Assembly (NCBI RefSeq): GCF_000472545.1
Contig: NZ_AWZV01000024.1
Span: 1 to 64,000 of the forward strand
Length of the DNA: 64,000 nucleotides
DNA from: Burkholderia sp. WSM2232
GTDB lineage: Bacteria > Pseudomonadota > Gammaproteobacteria > Burkholderiales > Burkholderiaceae
Reading direction: 5' to 3'
Under the pieces are notes generated by a model, which was not told the DNA's origin, did not search any database, and worked only from the letters and a program-made list of their open reading frames with translations. A program made the translations under genes and the position numbers. This document shows, one piece after another, positions 57,248-64,000 of this stretch (within the stretch, counting starts at the first letter, position 1; each line of letters starts with the position of its first letter).

Positions 57248-60200
57248 TTATTGGCAAGCCTCGCACTCGTCGAAGCCAGGGTCGCCAGGACGCATCATGC
57301 AGACAGGACCGTCGGCTTCGGGCGCGGCTTCCACTGCAACCGCCGGCACTGCTGCCGCCGATGCCTGCAGACCGCCCGCACCGCCGCTCATGCCGAAGCC
57401 GCCTGCCGCGCCGCCGTTGATTCCACCCGCGCCACCGGCACCTTCGCCGCCGCCCGAGCTCACCGCGTTGAGCGCGCCGTGAGCGACCGTCGACTTCTCG
57501 ACGTGCGTCGCTGCCATCGTGCGCAGGTAGTACGTGGTTTTCAGACCGCGCACCCATGCGAGCTTGTAGATCTCGTCGAGCTTCTTGCCCGACGCGCCGG
57601 CCATGTAGATGTTCAACGACTGCGCCTGGTCGATCCACTTCTGGCGGCGCGACGCCGCTTCGACCAGCCACTTCGGATCGACTTCGAACGCCGTCGCGTA
57701 GATCGCGCGCAGGTCGGCCGGAATGCGGTCGATGCGCGAGAGCGTGCCGTCGAAGTACTTCAGGTCCGCGACCATCACTTCGTCCCACAGGCCGCGTGCC
57801 TTCAGGTCGCGCACCAGGTAGTCGTTGACCACCGTGAACTCGCCCGACAGGTTCGACTTCACGTACAGGTTCTGGAACGTCGGCTCGATGCAAGCCGACA
57901 CGCCGATGATGTTCGAGATGGTCGCCGTCGGTGCGATCGCGATGCAGTTCGAGTTGCGCATGCCGTAGGTGGCGATGCGCTCGCGCAGTTCCGTCCAGTC
58001 CATCGACTCGCTCGAATCGACTTCGACATAGCCGCCGCGCGCTTCGGCGAGCAGCTTGACCGAGTCTTGCGGAAGAATGCCGCGATCCCACAGCGAGCCG
58101 CGGTAGCTCGAGTACCGGCCGCGCTCTTGCGCCAGTTCCGTCGACGCGTAGTAAGCGTAGTAGCAGACCGCTTCCATCGACGTGTCGGCGAACTTCACCG
58201 CTTCTTCCGACGCGTACGGCGTGCGCAGCAGATGCAGGCAGTCCTGGAAGCCCATGATGCCCATGCCGACCGGGCGGTGCTTCAGGTTCGAGTTACGTGC
58301 CTTGGCCACCGCGTAGTAGTTGATGTCGATCACGTTGTCGAGCATGCGCATCGCAACGCTGACCGTGCGCTTGAGCTTGTCGTGGTCGAGTGCGAGCGTG
58401 CCGTCGGCCTGTTCTTTCAGATGCGCGACCAGGTTCACCGAGCCCAGGTTGCAGACGGCGATTTCGGCGTCGCTGGTGTTCAGCGTGATTTCCGTGCACA
58501 GATTCGACGAGTGCACGACGCCCACGTGCTGTTGCGGCGAGCGCACATTGCACGGGTCCTTGAACGTGATCCACGGGTGACCCGTTTCGAACAGCATGCC
58601 GAGCATCTTGCGCCACAGTTGCGCCGCCGGGATCTTCTTGAACAGCTTGATTTCGCCGCGCGCGACCTTGTCTTCGTAAGCCGTGTAAGCCGCTTCGAAC
58701 TCAGCGCCGAACTTGTCGTGCAGGTCCGGGCAGGTGGACGGCGAGAACAGCGTCCAGTCGCCGCCTTCCATCACGCGCTTCATGAACAGGTCGGGAATCC
58801 AGTTCGCCGTGTTCATGTCGTGCGTACGGCGACGGTCGTCGCCGGTGTTCTTGCGCAGCTCGAGGAATTCTTCGATGTCGAGGTGCCACGTTTCCAGGTA
58901 CGCACACACCGCGCCCTTGCGCTTGCCGCCCTGGTTCACGGCCACCGCCGTGTCGTTGACCACCTTCAGGAACGGCACGACGCCTTGCGACTTGCCATTG
59001 GTGCCCTTGATGTGCGAGCCGAGTGCCCGCACGCGCGTCCAGTCGTTGCCGAGGCCGCCGGCAAACTTCGAGAGCAGCGCGTTTTCTTTCAACGCTTCGT
59101 AGATGCCGTCGAGGTCGTCGTCGACCGTCGTCAGATAACACGACGACAGTTGCGAGCGGCGCGTGCCCGAGTTGAACAACGTCGGCGTGGACGACATGAA
59201 GTCGAAGCTCGACAGCACGTTGTAAAACTCGATGGCGCGCGCTTCACGGTCGATCTCGTTCAACGACAGACCCATCGCGACACGCATAAAGAATGCCTGG
59301 GGCATTTCAATGCGCACGCCGTCGTGATGCAGGAAGTAGCGGTCGTACAGCGTTTGCAGACCGAGGTAGCCGAATTGCAGGTCGCGGTTGTTGTCGAGCG
59401 CGGCGCCCAGACGCTTCAGGTCGAACTGCAGCAGCTTGTCGTCGAGCAGTTCGGCCTGCACGCCGCGCTTGATGAACTGCGGGAAGTACTCGGCATAGCG
59501 CTCGCCCATTTCGGCTTGCGTGACTTCTTCTTCGAGAATCTCCCGGCGGATGGTGTGCAACAGGATGCGCGCGGTGACCTGGCTGTACGCCGGGTCTTTT
59601 TCGATCATCGTGCGGGCAGCGAGAATGGCCGAGTCGTAGACCTGGCTCATCGGCACGCCGTCGTACAGGTTCTTCACCGTTTCGGCGACGATCGGCTCGG
59701 CGCTCACGGCGTCGCCCAGGTTCGCGCAGGCCGATTCAATGATGCCGCGCAGCGCAGCCATGTCGAGCGGACGGGTCACGCCGTTGTCGGTCACGCTCAG
59801 GCCCGGCGTGCTGCCGGCTGCCTGCTCGTCGTGAGCGCGCGCCTGCGTGCGCTTCTCGCGATACAGCACGTAGGCACGCGCGACGTTGTGCTCGCCACCG
59901 CGCATCAGCGCGAGTTCGACCTGGTCCTGAATGTCTTCGATATGGAACGTGCCGCCGTTCGGACGGCTGCGCAGCAGCGCGCGCACCACGTTCTGCGTGA
60001 GTTGCTCGACCAGTTCCCGCACACGCGCCGACGCCGCGCCCTGACCACCGTTGACGGCGAGAAATGCCTTGGTGACCGCAATGGCGATCTTCGACGGCTC
60101 GAACGACACGACGCTGCCATTACGGCGGATCACCTTGTAGTCGGCGTACGTCGCTTGCGGCGCGAGCGCTTGATTGCCTTGCGCCTGGCCGAAGGTCTGG

Positions 60201-60250
60201 CCAGTCGGTGATCCCTCATACCGGGTCGTCACGTTGTCGGTGGTTTGCAT
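57248..60250 (-). CDS. nrdA: Ribonucleoside-diphosphate reductase, alpha subunit (class Ia)
   Basis: NrdA reduces ribonucleoside diphosphates using the radical of NrdB. The 1,000-residue protein is longer than the usual 760 or so. It has an N-terminal ATP-cone (YKVIRRNGSVVSFEPSKIAI, about residues 38-130) for allosteric control. The barrel contains SSCYLTTVDDDLDGIYEAL, the active-site region NLCTEITLNTSDAEIAVCNL (catalytic cysteine) and IAPTATISNIIGVSACIEP. A glycine- and alanine-rich linker of about 50 residues precedes the C-terminal thioredoxin-acceptor pair in FDECEACQ. ATG at 60250 has AGGAG upstream. Regulation is discussed at the upstream sites. Confidence 0.97.
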   Translation of the reverse strand: MQTTDNVTTRYEGSPTGQTFGQAQGNQALAPQATYADYKVIRRNGSVVSFEPSKIAIAVTKAFLAVNGGQGAASARVRELVEQLTQNVVRALLRSRPNGGTFHIEDIQDQVELALMRGGEHNVARAYVLYREKRTQARAHDEQAAGSTPGLSVTDNGVTRPLDMAALRGIIESACANLGDAVSAEPIVAETVKNLYDGVPMSQVYDSAILAARTMIEKDPAYSQVTARILLHTIRREILEEEVTQAEMGERYAEYFPQFIKRGVQAELLDDKLLQFDLKRLGAALDNNRDLQFGYLGLQTLYDRYFLHHDGVRIEMPQAFFMRVAMGLSLNEIDREARAIEFYNVLSSFDFMSSTPTLFNSGTRRSQLSSCYLTTVDDDLDGIYEALKENALLSKFAGGLGNDWTRVRALGSHIKGTNGKSQGVVPFLKVVNDTAVAVNQGGKRKGAVCAYLETWHLDIEEFLELRKNTGDDRRRTHDMNTANWIPDLFMKRVMEGGDWTLFSPSTCPDLHDKFGAEFEAAYTAYEDKVARGEIKLFKKIPAAQLWRKMLGMLFETGHPWITFKDPCNVRSPQQHVGVVHSSNLCTEITLNTSDAEIAVCNLGSVNLVAHLKEQADGTLALDHDKLKRTVSVAMRMLDNVIDINYYAVAKARNSNLKHRPVGMGIMGFQDCLHLLRTPYASEEAVKFADTSMEAVCYYAYYASTELAQERGRYSSYRGSLWDRGILPQDSVKLLAEARGGYVEVDSSESMDWTELRERIATYGMRNSNCIAIAPTATISNIIGVSACIEPTFQNLYVKSNLSGEFTVVNDYLVRDLKARGLWDEVMVADLKYFDGTLSRIDRIPADLRAIYATAFEVDPKWLVEAASRRQKWIDQAQSLNIYMAGASGKKLDEIYKLAWVRGLKTTYYLRTMAATHVEKSTVAHGALNAVSSGGGEGAGGAGGINGGAAGGFGMSGGAGGLQASAAAVPAVAVEAAPEADGPVCMMRPGDPGFDECEACQ

Positions 60251-60564
60251 GTGCAAAGCTCCTGGTCCTGGAAATGTTGCGGCGAGTGCCGCGGATTAGA
60301 ACGAACGCTGCGCCGCCGCGTGCGCAAGCGATGAGGTGCAGGAAAAAGACCGGCCAGTGCGGCTGGCGGGATGCGACTGCGATGAAGCCTGATTCGAATT
60401 CGTAACGGTCTTCTTCGATGTCGCGATCACTCTCAACCCCTTTCCTGATGCTTTGTGGTTGCCGCCGGTTGGTCTGGACCGGCGGCGCCGCAGGAATTTT
60501 TCGCTGCCTGGAATGCTTGCGGCGCCATGCTCTGAAGCGGGGCGCCGCAGACTGGCCACTCAGG

Positions 60565-60624
60565 TTATGCACCGGGTTATGCACACGGTTGCTCACCCGG
60601 TTATTCACACAGTTATGCACAGGA
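60565..60624 (+). promoter_or_regulatory. Array of five DnaA-box-like 9-mers at 12-bp period
   Basis: Nine-mers start at 60565 (TTATGCACC), 60577 (TTATGCACA), 60589 (TTGCTCACC), 60601 (TTATTCACA) and 60613 (TTATGCACA). Three match the E. coli DnaA consensus TTATNCACA exactly, one differs at one base and one is weaker. The exact 12-bp step puts all five on nearly the same helical face. It lies in the nrdA leader, 4 bases from an NrdR box. Confidence 0.8.
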
Positions 60625-60625
60625 G

Positions 60626-60672
60626 ACACAATATCTAGTGCGTAACTGAATTTGTGGCACCAAGTATAGTGG
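60626..60672 (-). promoter_or_regulatory. Pair of NrdR boxes upstream of nrdA
   Basis: The 16-mer ACACAATATCTAGTGC (60626-60641) matches the NrdR consensus (acaCwAtATaTwGtgt) at 14 of 16 positions. A weaker second box, GCACCAAGTATAGTGG (60657-60672), matches at 11. Their starts are 31 bp apart, the three-turn spacing typical of NrdR repressor sites. The second overlaps the -10 box of the candidate nrdA promoter. Confidence 0.75.
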
Positions 60673-60690
60673 AGTTTCAAGACAGATCAA
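60663..60690 (-). promoter_or_regulatory. Candidate nrdA promoter
   Basis: On the minus strand TTGATC (60685-60690) and TATACT (60663-60668) are separated by 16 bp. This predicts a start near 60656 and a leader of about 400 bases. The -10 lies within the weaker NrdR box. Confidence 0.55.
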
Positions 60691-60755
60691 ATCGTTTTAT
60701 TTGCTGCCGATGTCTTGACTTTTGCCTCGCGCGACGCGAAGCCGCCTCCCCGGAA

Positions 60756-60774
60756 AACGAGGCTGTGCCTCGTT
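60756..60774 (-). terminator. Possible weak terminator of ampD
   Basis: AACGAGGC / GCCTCGTT form an 8-bp stem with a 3-base loop, followed by TTCC. It lies 35 bases after the ampD stop. The T-tract is very short. Confidence 0.4.
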
Positions 60775-60808
60775 GTCCTCGCAGCACGCGAGTGCGCGCG
60801 AAGGGCCG

Positions 60809-61405
60809 TTACGGCGTTTCAGAAAACTTGAGATAGGGGAAATACCGATCCGCGAGCGATGTGTCGCGTTGCAGGCGCGTCCACTCGAAGTGGGGGCCTG
60901 GGTCGGTCTTGCGGCCGGGCGCAATGTCGGAGTGGCCGGCGAGCGCTTCGATCGGATAACGCGCCGTGAGTGCGCGCACGAGCGCGCCCAACGTGCGGTA
61001 TTGCGCCGCCTCGAACGCGGTGGTGTCGCTGCCTTCCAGCTCGATGCCGATCGAGAAGTCATTGCAGCGCTCGCGACCGAAGAAGTTCGACGGCCCCGCG
61101 TGCCACGCGCGCTCGTTGCACGACACGAACTGCTCGAGCGCGCCGTCGCGATGAATCACGACGTGCGCCGACACGCGCACGCCGCGCAGATGCGCGTCGT
61201 AGTAAGGGTGCGCGTCGCAATCGAGTGTATTGAGAAAGAGTTCGGCGATCGCCGTGCCGCCGAATTCGTTGGGCGGCAAGCTGATGTTGTGCACCACGAT
61301 CAGCGTGGGCACCATGCCTTGCGGTCGCGCCTCGAAGTTCGGCGACGGCAGCTTGCGTGCCTGTGCGACCCAACCGTCTGCGTCGACGGTGAATTCGCCG
61401 CTCAT
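60809..61405 (-). CDS. ampD: 1,6-anhydro-N-acetylmuramyl-L-alanine amidase
   Basis: AmpD cleaves the peptide from anhydro-MurNAc in cytosolic murein recycling and so keeps AmpR-controlled beta-lactamase off. The 198-residue protein has an N-terminal part MSGEFTVDADGWVAQARKL, zinc ligands in LIVVHNISLPPNEFGG and ALAGHSDIAPGRKTDPGP, and the catalytic glutamate in SIGIELEGSD. The start at 61405 overlaps the stop of the PP0621-family gene (ATGA). Confidence 0.95.
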   Translation of the reverse strand: MSGEFTVDADGWVAQARKLPSPNFEARPQGMVPTLIVVHNISLPPNEFGGTAIAELFLNTLDCDAHPYYDAHLRGVRVSAHVVIHRDGALEQFVSCNERAWHAGPSNFFGRERCNDFSIGIELEGSDTTAFEAAQYRTLGALVRALTARYPIEALAGHSDIAPGRKTDPGPHFEWTRLQRDTSLADRYFPYLKFSETP

Positions 61406-61710
61406 CGGGCGTCGCGGCCCGTCGGTCGCGCGCCGTGCCGCTGCGCATGCGCGGCGCTGCAAAAAGCCTGTCCGGCAACGATCACCGAATCGCCCTTCGG
61501 CGCATGCACGCCGCACTCGACGCAACGGATCATCGGCTCGGCAAGTTGCGGCGCACCGGTCGCACGCGCGGCGCCATTGGCATTGGCGGCGCCCCTGCGC
61601 GCACCACCCGTTCCGGTGCGTGGCGCGCTGTGCGCGTCATGACGGCGCAGCGCCTTTACGAGCCACTGCCCGACAACGAACAGCACGATCAGCAAAAAGA
61701 TTTGTCGCAT
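61402..61710 (-). CDS. PP0621-family small membrane zinc-ribbon protein
   Basis: The 102-residue protein has an N-terminal membrane helix (MRQIFLLIVLFVVGQWLVKA), a basic glycine/alanine-rich linker (about residues 22-55) and a C-terminal short zinc-binding part with MIRCVECGVHAPKGDSVIV and AFCSAAH. Its role is not known, but it is a frequent neighbour of ampD in betaproteobacteria. It overlaps ampD by four bases and follows the CcsA-like gene by 9 bases. Confidence 0.85.
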   Translation of the reverse strand: MRQIFLLIVLFVVGQWLVKALRRHDAHSAPRTGTGGARRGAANANGAARATGAPQLAEPMIRCVECGVHAPKGDSVIVAGQAFCSAAHAQRHGARPTGRDAR

Positions 61711-61719
61711 GGAACACGC

Positions 61720-62667
61720 TCACACTACAGCACGGTGCAACAGCACCTCGAATACGAAACGGCTGCCCACATACGCCAGCAGCAACGCGACGAACGACGC
61801 CAGCACCCAGCGCAACGCGGCACGACCGCGCCAGCCGGAGATCTTGCGCGCCGTCAGGAGCGCGCCGAACATCACCCACGAAAGAATCGCGAACACAGTC
61901 TTGTGATCCAGGTTCAGCGCGCGGTCGACCAGTTGCTCGCTAAACAGGATGCCGGACACGAGCGTAAGCGTGAGCAGCACGAAGCCTGCGCCGATCAGCC
62001 GGAACAGCAGCTTTTCGAGCGTGAGCAGCGGCGGCAGCGTGTCGAGCCAGCTGGAGAGCCAGCCGTTGCCGGCTGCGGCGGCATGCCGCTCGCCGACGCC
62101 GCCGCGCATTGCATGAAGCCGGCGCTCGACGAGTAGCATCAGGACCGCGTGCAGCGCCGCAATGGCGAAGAGGCCGTACGCGATGTTGGCAATCAGGAAG
62201 TGCAGCTTGAACATGGGCGCGGCCGAATACGGCAGCACGCGCACGCCATTGAACGCGAGCGGCAAAAGCGAAGCGACGCAGGCGAGCGGCAGCACGAGGA
62301 GCCGCAGCCCGTCGAGCGGAAAGAAGAAGCTCTCTATCCAGTAGATGCCGGCGCCGAGCCAGAACATGGCCGACAGCGCGAAGGCGAAGCCAAACACCAT
62401 CGCATTCTGCGGAAAGATCGTGGTGTGCAGCAGCACGCCGTGCGCGAGCAGCGCGACGAACAGCAACGCACGGCCCGACGAGCTCATACCGGACGCCGCA
62501 GCGCCGGCCAGGCCGGGGCGCGCCTGCCCTGCCGGTACGGCGGTGGCCGGCAGCGGCGAGACGCCTTCCAGCAGGGGACGCGATCCGGCGTGCCGGTGCG
62601 AGCGCCAGCCGGCCACGGCGAGTCCGCCGTAGAGGAGCGCAGTGAGGGCATACAGTACAATATCCAT
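61720..62667 (-). CDS. CcsA/YpjD-like inner membrane protein
   Basis: The 315-residue protein has about eight membrane helices and the CcsA/HemX-type cytochrome-assembly fold, with the tryptophan-rich AMFWLGAGIYWIESFFFPL. Conserved histidines lie in LHFLIANIAYGLFAIAALHA and near NLDHKTVFAILSWVMFGALL. Family members take part in cytochrome c maturation or haem handling, but YpjD-type proteins are poorly defined. It heads the CcsA-like/PP0621/ampD set and is divergent from ffh, the usual arrangement. Confidence 0.88.
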   Translation of the reverse strand: MDIVLYALTALLYGGLAVAGWRSHRHAGSRPLLEGVSPLPATAVPAGQARPGLAGAAASGMSSSGRALLFVALLAHGVLLHTTIFPQNAMVFGFAFALSAMFWLGAGIYWIESFFFPLDGLRLLVLPLACVASLLPLAFNGVRVLPYSAAPMFKLHFLIANIAYGLFAIAALHAVLMLLVERRLHAMRGGVGERHAAAAGNGWLSSWLDTLPPLLTLEKLLFRLIGAGFVLLTLTLVSGILFSEQLVDRALNLDHKTVFAILSWVMFGALLTARKISGWRGRAALRWVLASFVALLLAYVGSRFVFEVLLHRAVV

Positions 62668-62747
62668 ATTCGAAGTTTACACTAGGCCCCTGCTGCGCGA
62701 CGTCTTCCGCTTCGCACCCGCCCGGGCCGCACCGTTCATCGCTCCCC

Positions 62748-64000
62748 ATGCTCGACAATCTGACTCAACGGATGGCGCGCGTCGTCAAGACGCTGCGCGG
62801 CGAAGCCCGGCTCACTGAGGCGAACACCCAGGAAATGCTGCGCGAAGTGCGTCTCGCGCTGCTCGAAGCAGACGTGGCGCTGCCCGTCGTGCGCGAGTTC
62901 ATCGCGAAGGTCAAGGAAAAGGCGCTCGGCGAAGAAGTGCTGAGCAGCCTGTCGCCGGGTCAGGCGCTCGTCGGCGTGGTGCAGCGCGAGCTGACCGCGG
63001 TGATCGGCGGCGACTACGAAGGCAAGGCCTCCGAGCTCGACCTCGCCGTCACGCCGCCGGCCGTCATCCTGATGGCGGGTCTGCAAGGCGCAGGTAAAAC
63101 GACCACGGTCGGCAAGCTCGCCAAGCTGTTGCGCGAGAAGTACAAGAAGAAGGTGCTCACGGTTTCGTGCGACGTCTACCGCCCCGCCGCTATCGCGCAG
63201 CTGAAGACGGTAACCGAGCAGGTCGGTGCGGACTTCTTCCCGTCGGAGCCGGATCAGAAGCCGGTGGACATTGCGCGCGCCGCGGTGGATTGGGCCAAGC
63301 GCCACTATCACGACGTGCTGCTCGTCGACACGGCCGGCCGTCTCGGTATCGACGAAGCGATGATGCAGGAGATCGCCGCGCTGCACAGCACGCTGAAGCC
63401 GGCGGAAACTCTCTTCGTCGTCGATGCGATGCTCGGCCAGGACGCGGTGAATACCGCCAAGGCATTCAGCGACGCGCTGCCGCTCACCGGTGTCGTGCTC
63501 ACCAAGCTCGACGGCGACTCGCGCGGCGGCGCGGCGCTTTCCGTGCGCCATGTCACGGGTAAGCCGATCAAGTTCGTCGGCGTCGCAGAAAAGCTCGACG
63601 GGCTGGAAGTGTTTTATCCGGACCGTATGGCGAACCGGATTCTCGGCATGGGCGACATTCTCGCCCTCGTCGAAGAAGCGCAGCGCGGCGTTGACGTCCA
63701 GGCCGCGCAAAAGCTCGCCGACAAGGTCAAGAAGGGCGGCGACTTCGACCTCAACGATTTCCGCGCGCAGCTCACGCAAATGAAGGGCATGGGTGGCCTT
63801 TCGTCGCTGATGGACAAGTTGCCCGCGCAGTTCCAGCAAGCCGCTGCCGGCGCCGACATGAGCCAGGCCGAAAAGCAGATGCGCCGCATGGAAGGCATCA
63901 TCAACTCCATGACGCCGCTCGAGCGCGCCAAGCCCGATCTCATCAAGGCGACGCGCAAACGCCGCATCGCCGCGGGCGCGGGCGTGCAGGTGCAGGAAGT
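62748..64000 (+). CDS. ffh: Signal recognition particle protein Ffh (3' end beyond window)
   Basis: Ffh binds 4.5S RNA and signal peptides and targets membrane proteins to FtsY. About 417 of an expected 450 or so residues are visible. The N domain (MLDNLTQRMARVVKTLRGEA) is followed by the GTPase G domain with AGLQGAGKTTTVGKLAKLLR, VDTAGRLGIDEAMMQE and VVLTKLDGDSRGGAALSV. The M domain (FRAQLTQMKGMGGLSSLMDK onward) is cut off by the right edge near ATRKRRIAAGAG. Start ATG at 62748 gives the family N-terminus. Confidence 0.97.
   Translation, partial: MLDNLTQRMARVVKTLRGEARLTEANTQEMLREVRLALLEADVALPVVREFIAKVKEKALGEEVLSSLSPGQALVGVVQRELTAVIGGDYEGKASELDLAVTPPAVILMAGLQGAGKTTTVGKLAKLLREKYKKKVLTVSCDVYRPAAIAQLKTVTEQVGADFFPSEPDQKPVDIARAAVDWAKRHYHDVLLVDTAGRLGIDEAMMQEIAALHSTLKPAETLFVVDAMLGQDAVNTAKAFSDALPLTGVVLTKLDGDSRGGAALSVRHVTGKPIKFVGVAEKLDGLEVFYPDRMANRILGMGDILALVEEAQRGVDVQAAQKLADKVKKGGDFDLNDFRAQLTQMKGMGGLSSLMDKLPAQFQQAAAGADMSQAEKQMRRMEGIINSMTPLERAKPDLIKATRKRRIAAGAGVQVQE

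Larger units (their letters stand above)
60251..60808. other. nrdA leader and promoter region
   Basis: The 558 bases between ampD and nrdA, both minus, hold a candidate promoter, two NrdR boxes and a DnaA-box array (listed separately), and then a leader of over 300 bases with no clear gene. Histidine-rich frames here simply translate the DnaA-box repeats. Confidence 0.6.

Noticed and set aside
56856..57482. A 208-codon frame in the nrdA-nrdB gap
   Set aside because: It runs into the 3' end of nrdA on the other strand and ends as a proline/alanine shadow of the glycine-rich linker; no ribosome site or family.
57251..60211. A 986-codon open frame antisense to nrdA
   Set aside because: The high GC content keeps the opposite frame free of stops. 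Its product is arginine/valine/histidine-rich with no family, whereas nrdA is certain.
60418..60680. Histidine/valine-rich frames on both strands upstream of nrdA
   Set aside because: They are translations of the 12-bp DnaA-box array and have no homologue or ribosome site.

Overview
The window looks like chromosome 1 of a high-GC betaproteobacterium of the Burkholderiaceae, most likely a Paraburkholderia. This rests on the gene blocks (bamE-dapB-exbBD-leuS-lptE-holA-proA, aroQ-accB-accC-prmA, ampD-ccsA-like-ffh), the alanine- and arginine-rich GC-skewed proteins, the lysine/alanine histone-like protein, and a dispersed inverted-repeat element of a type I recall from Paraburkholderia genomes. 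No species is claimed. I saw no rRNA, tRNA, CRISPR array, prophage or complete insertion sequence.

Layout. 1-3038 is the 5' part of a two-partner-secretion exoprotein on the minus strand, running off the left edge. 3472-13322 is a long minus-strand housekeeping block, transcribed bamE, dapB, exbB, exbD, leuS, lptE, holA, proA, hemJ (envelope assembly, lysine and proline synthesis, replication, haem), with fur divergent from bamE. 14155-17295 holds gapA and tktA. 17598-19779 runs plus with an aminopropyltransferase-like gene, a VOC protein and rsmE. 19969-20941 is a secreted guanyl-specific RNase with its barstar inhibitor. maeB (minus) is followed by thiL, pgpA, pncC and a DUF985 cupin (plus), then convergent pyrF.

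27915-38408 is a ten-gene minus-strand sugar operon: an IclR regulator, dgoK, dgoA, an SDR, an AraFGH-type ABC transporter, a second SDR dehydrogenase, a lactonase and a mutarotase. Together these fit import of D-galactose and/or L-arabinose and oxidation by a De Ley-Doudoroff-type route. The galactonate dehydratase is the one step not encoded here. The probable promoter carries a palindrome over its -35 box, suggesting IclR autocontrol. 38669-39337 is a large noncoding inverted-repeat element.

39365-45327 carries mtgA, aroE, an RNB exoribonuclease, a YqiA-like esterase and mpl on the minus strand. 45597-53963 runs plus: an unusual nucleotidyltransferase-like gene, tlpA, aroQ, accB, accC, prmA, a DUF3426 membrane protein, tpx, a PfkB kinase and a glycine-zipper lipoprotein. 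54262-62667 runs minus: the histone-like protein, nrdB, nrdA, ampD, a PP0621-family protein and a CcsA-like protein. ffh starts at 62748 and runs off the right edge.

The most interesting signal I found lies upstream of nrdA. A candidate promoter overlaps a pair of NrdR boxes 31 bp apart, and just inside the transcribed leader are five DnaA-box-like 9-mers repeated at an exact 12-bp period. This suggests that ribonucleotide reductase synthesis is tied to both dNTP status and DnaA activity. Other points of note are the RNase/barstar pair, a candidate small RNA with 11-bp repeats, a 13-bp tandem array between pncC-cupin and pyrF, and the inverted-repeat element.
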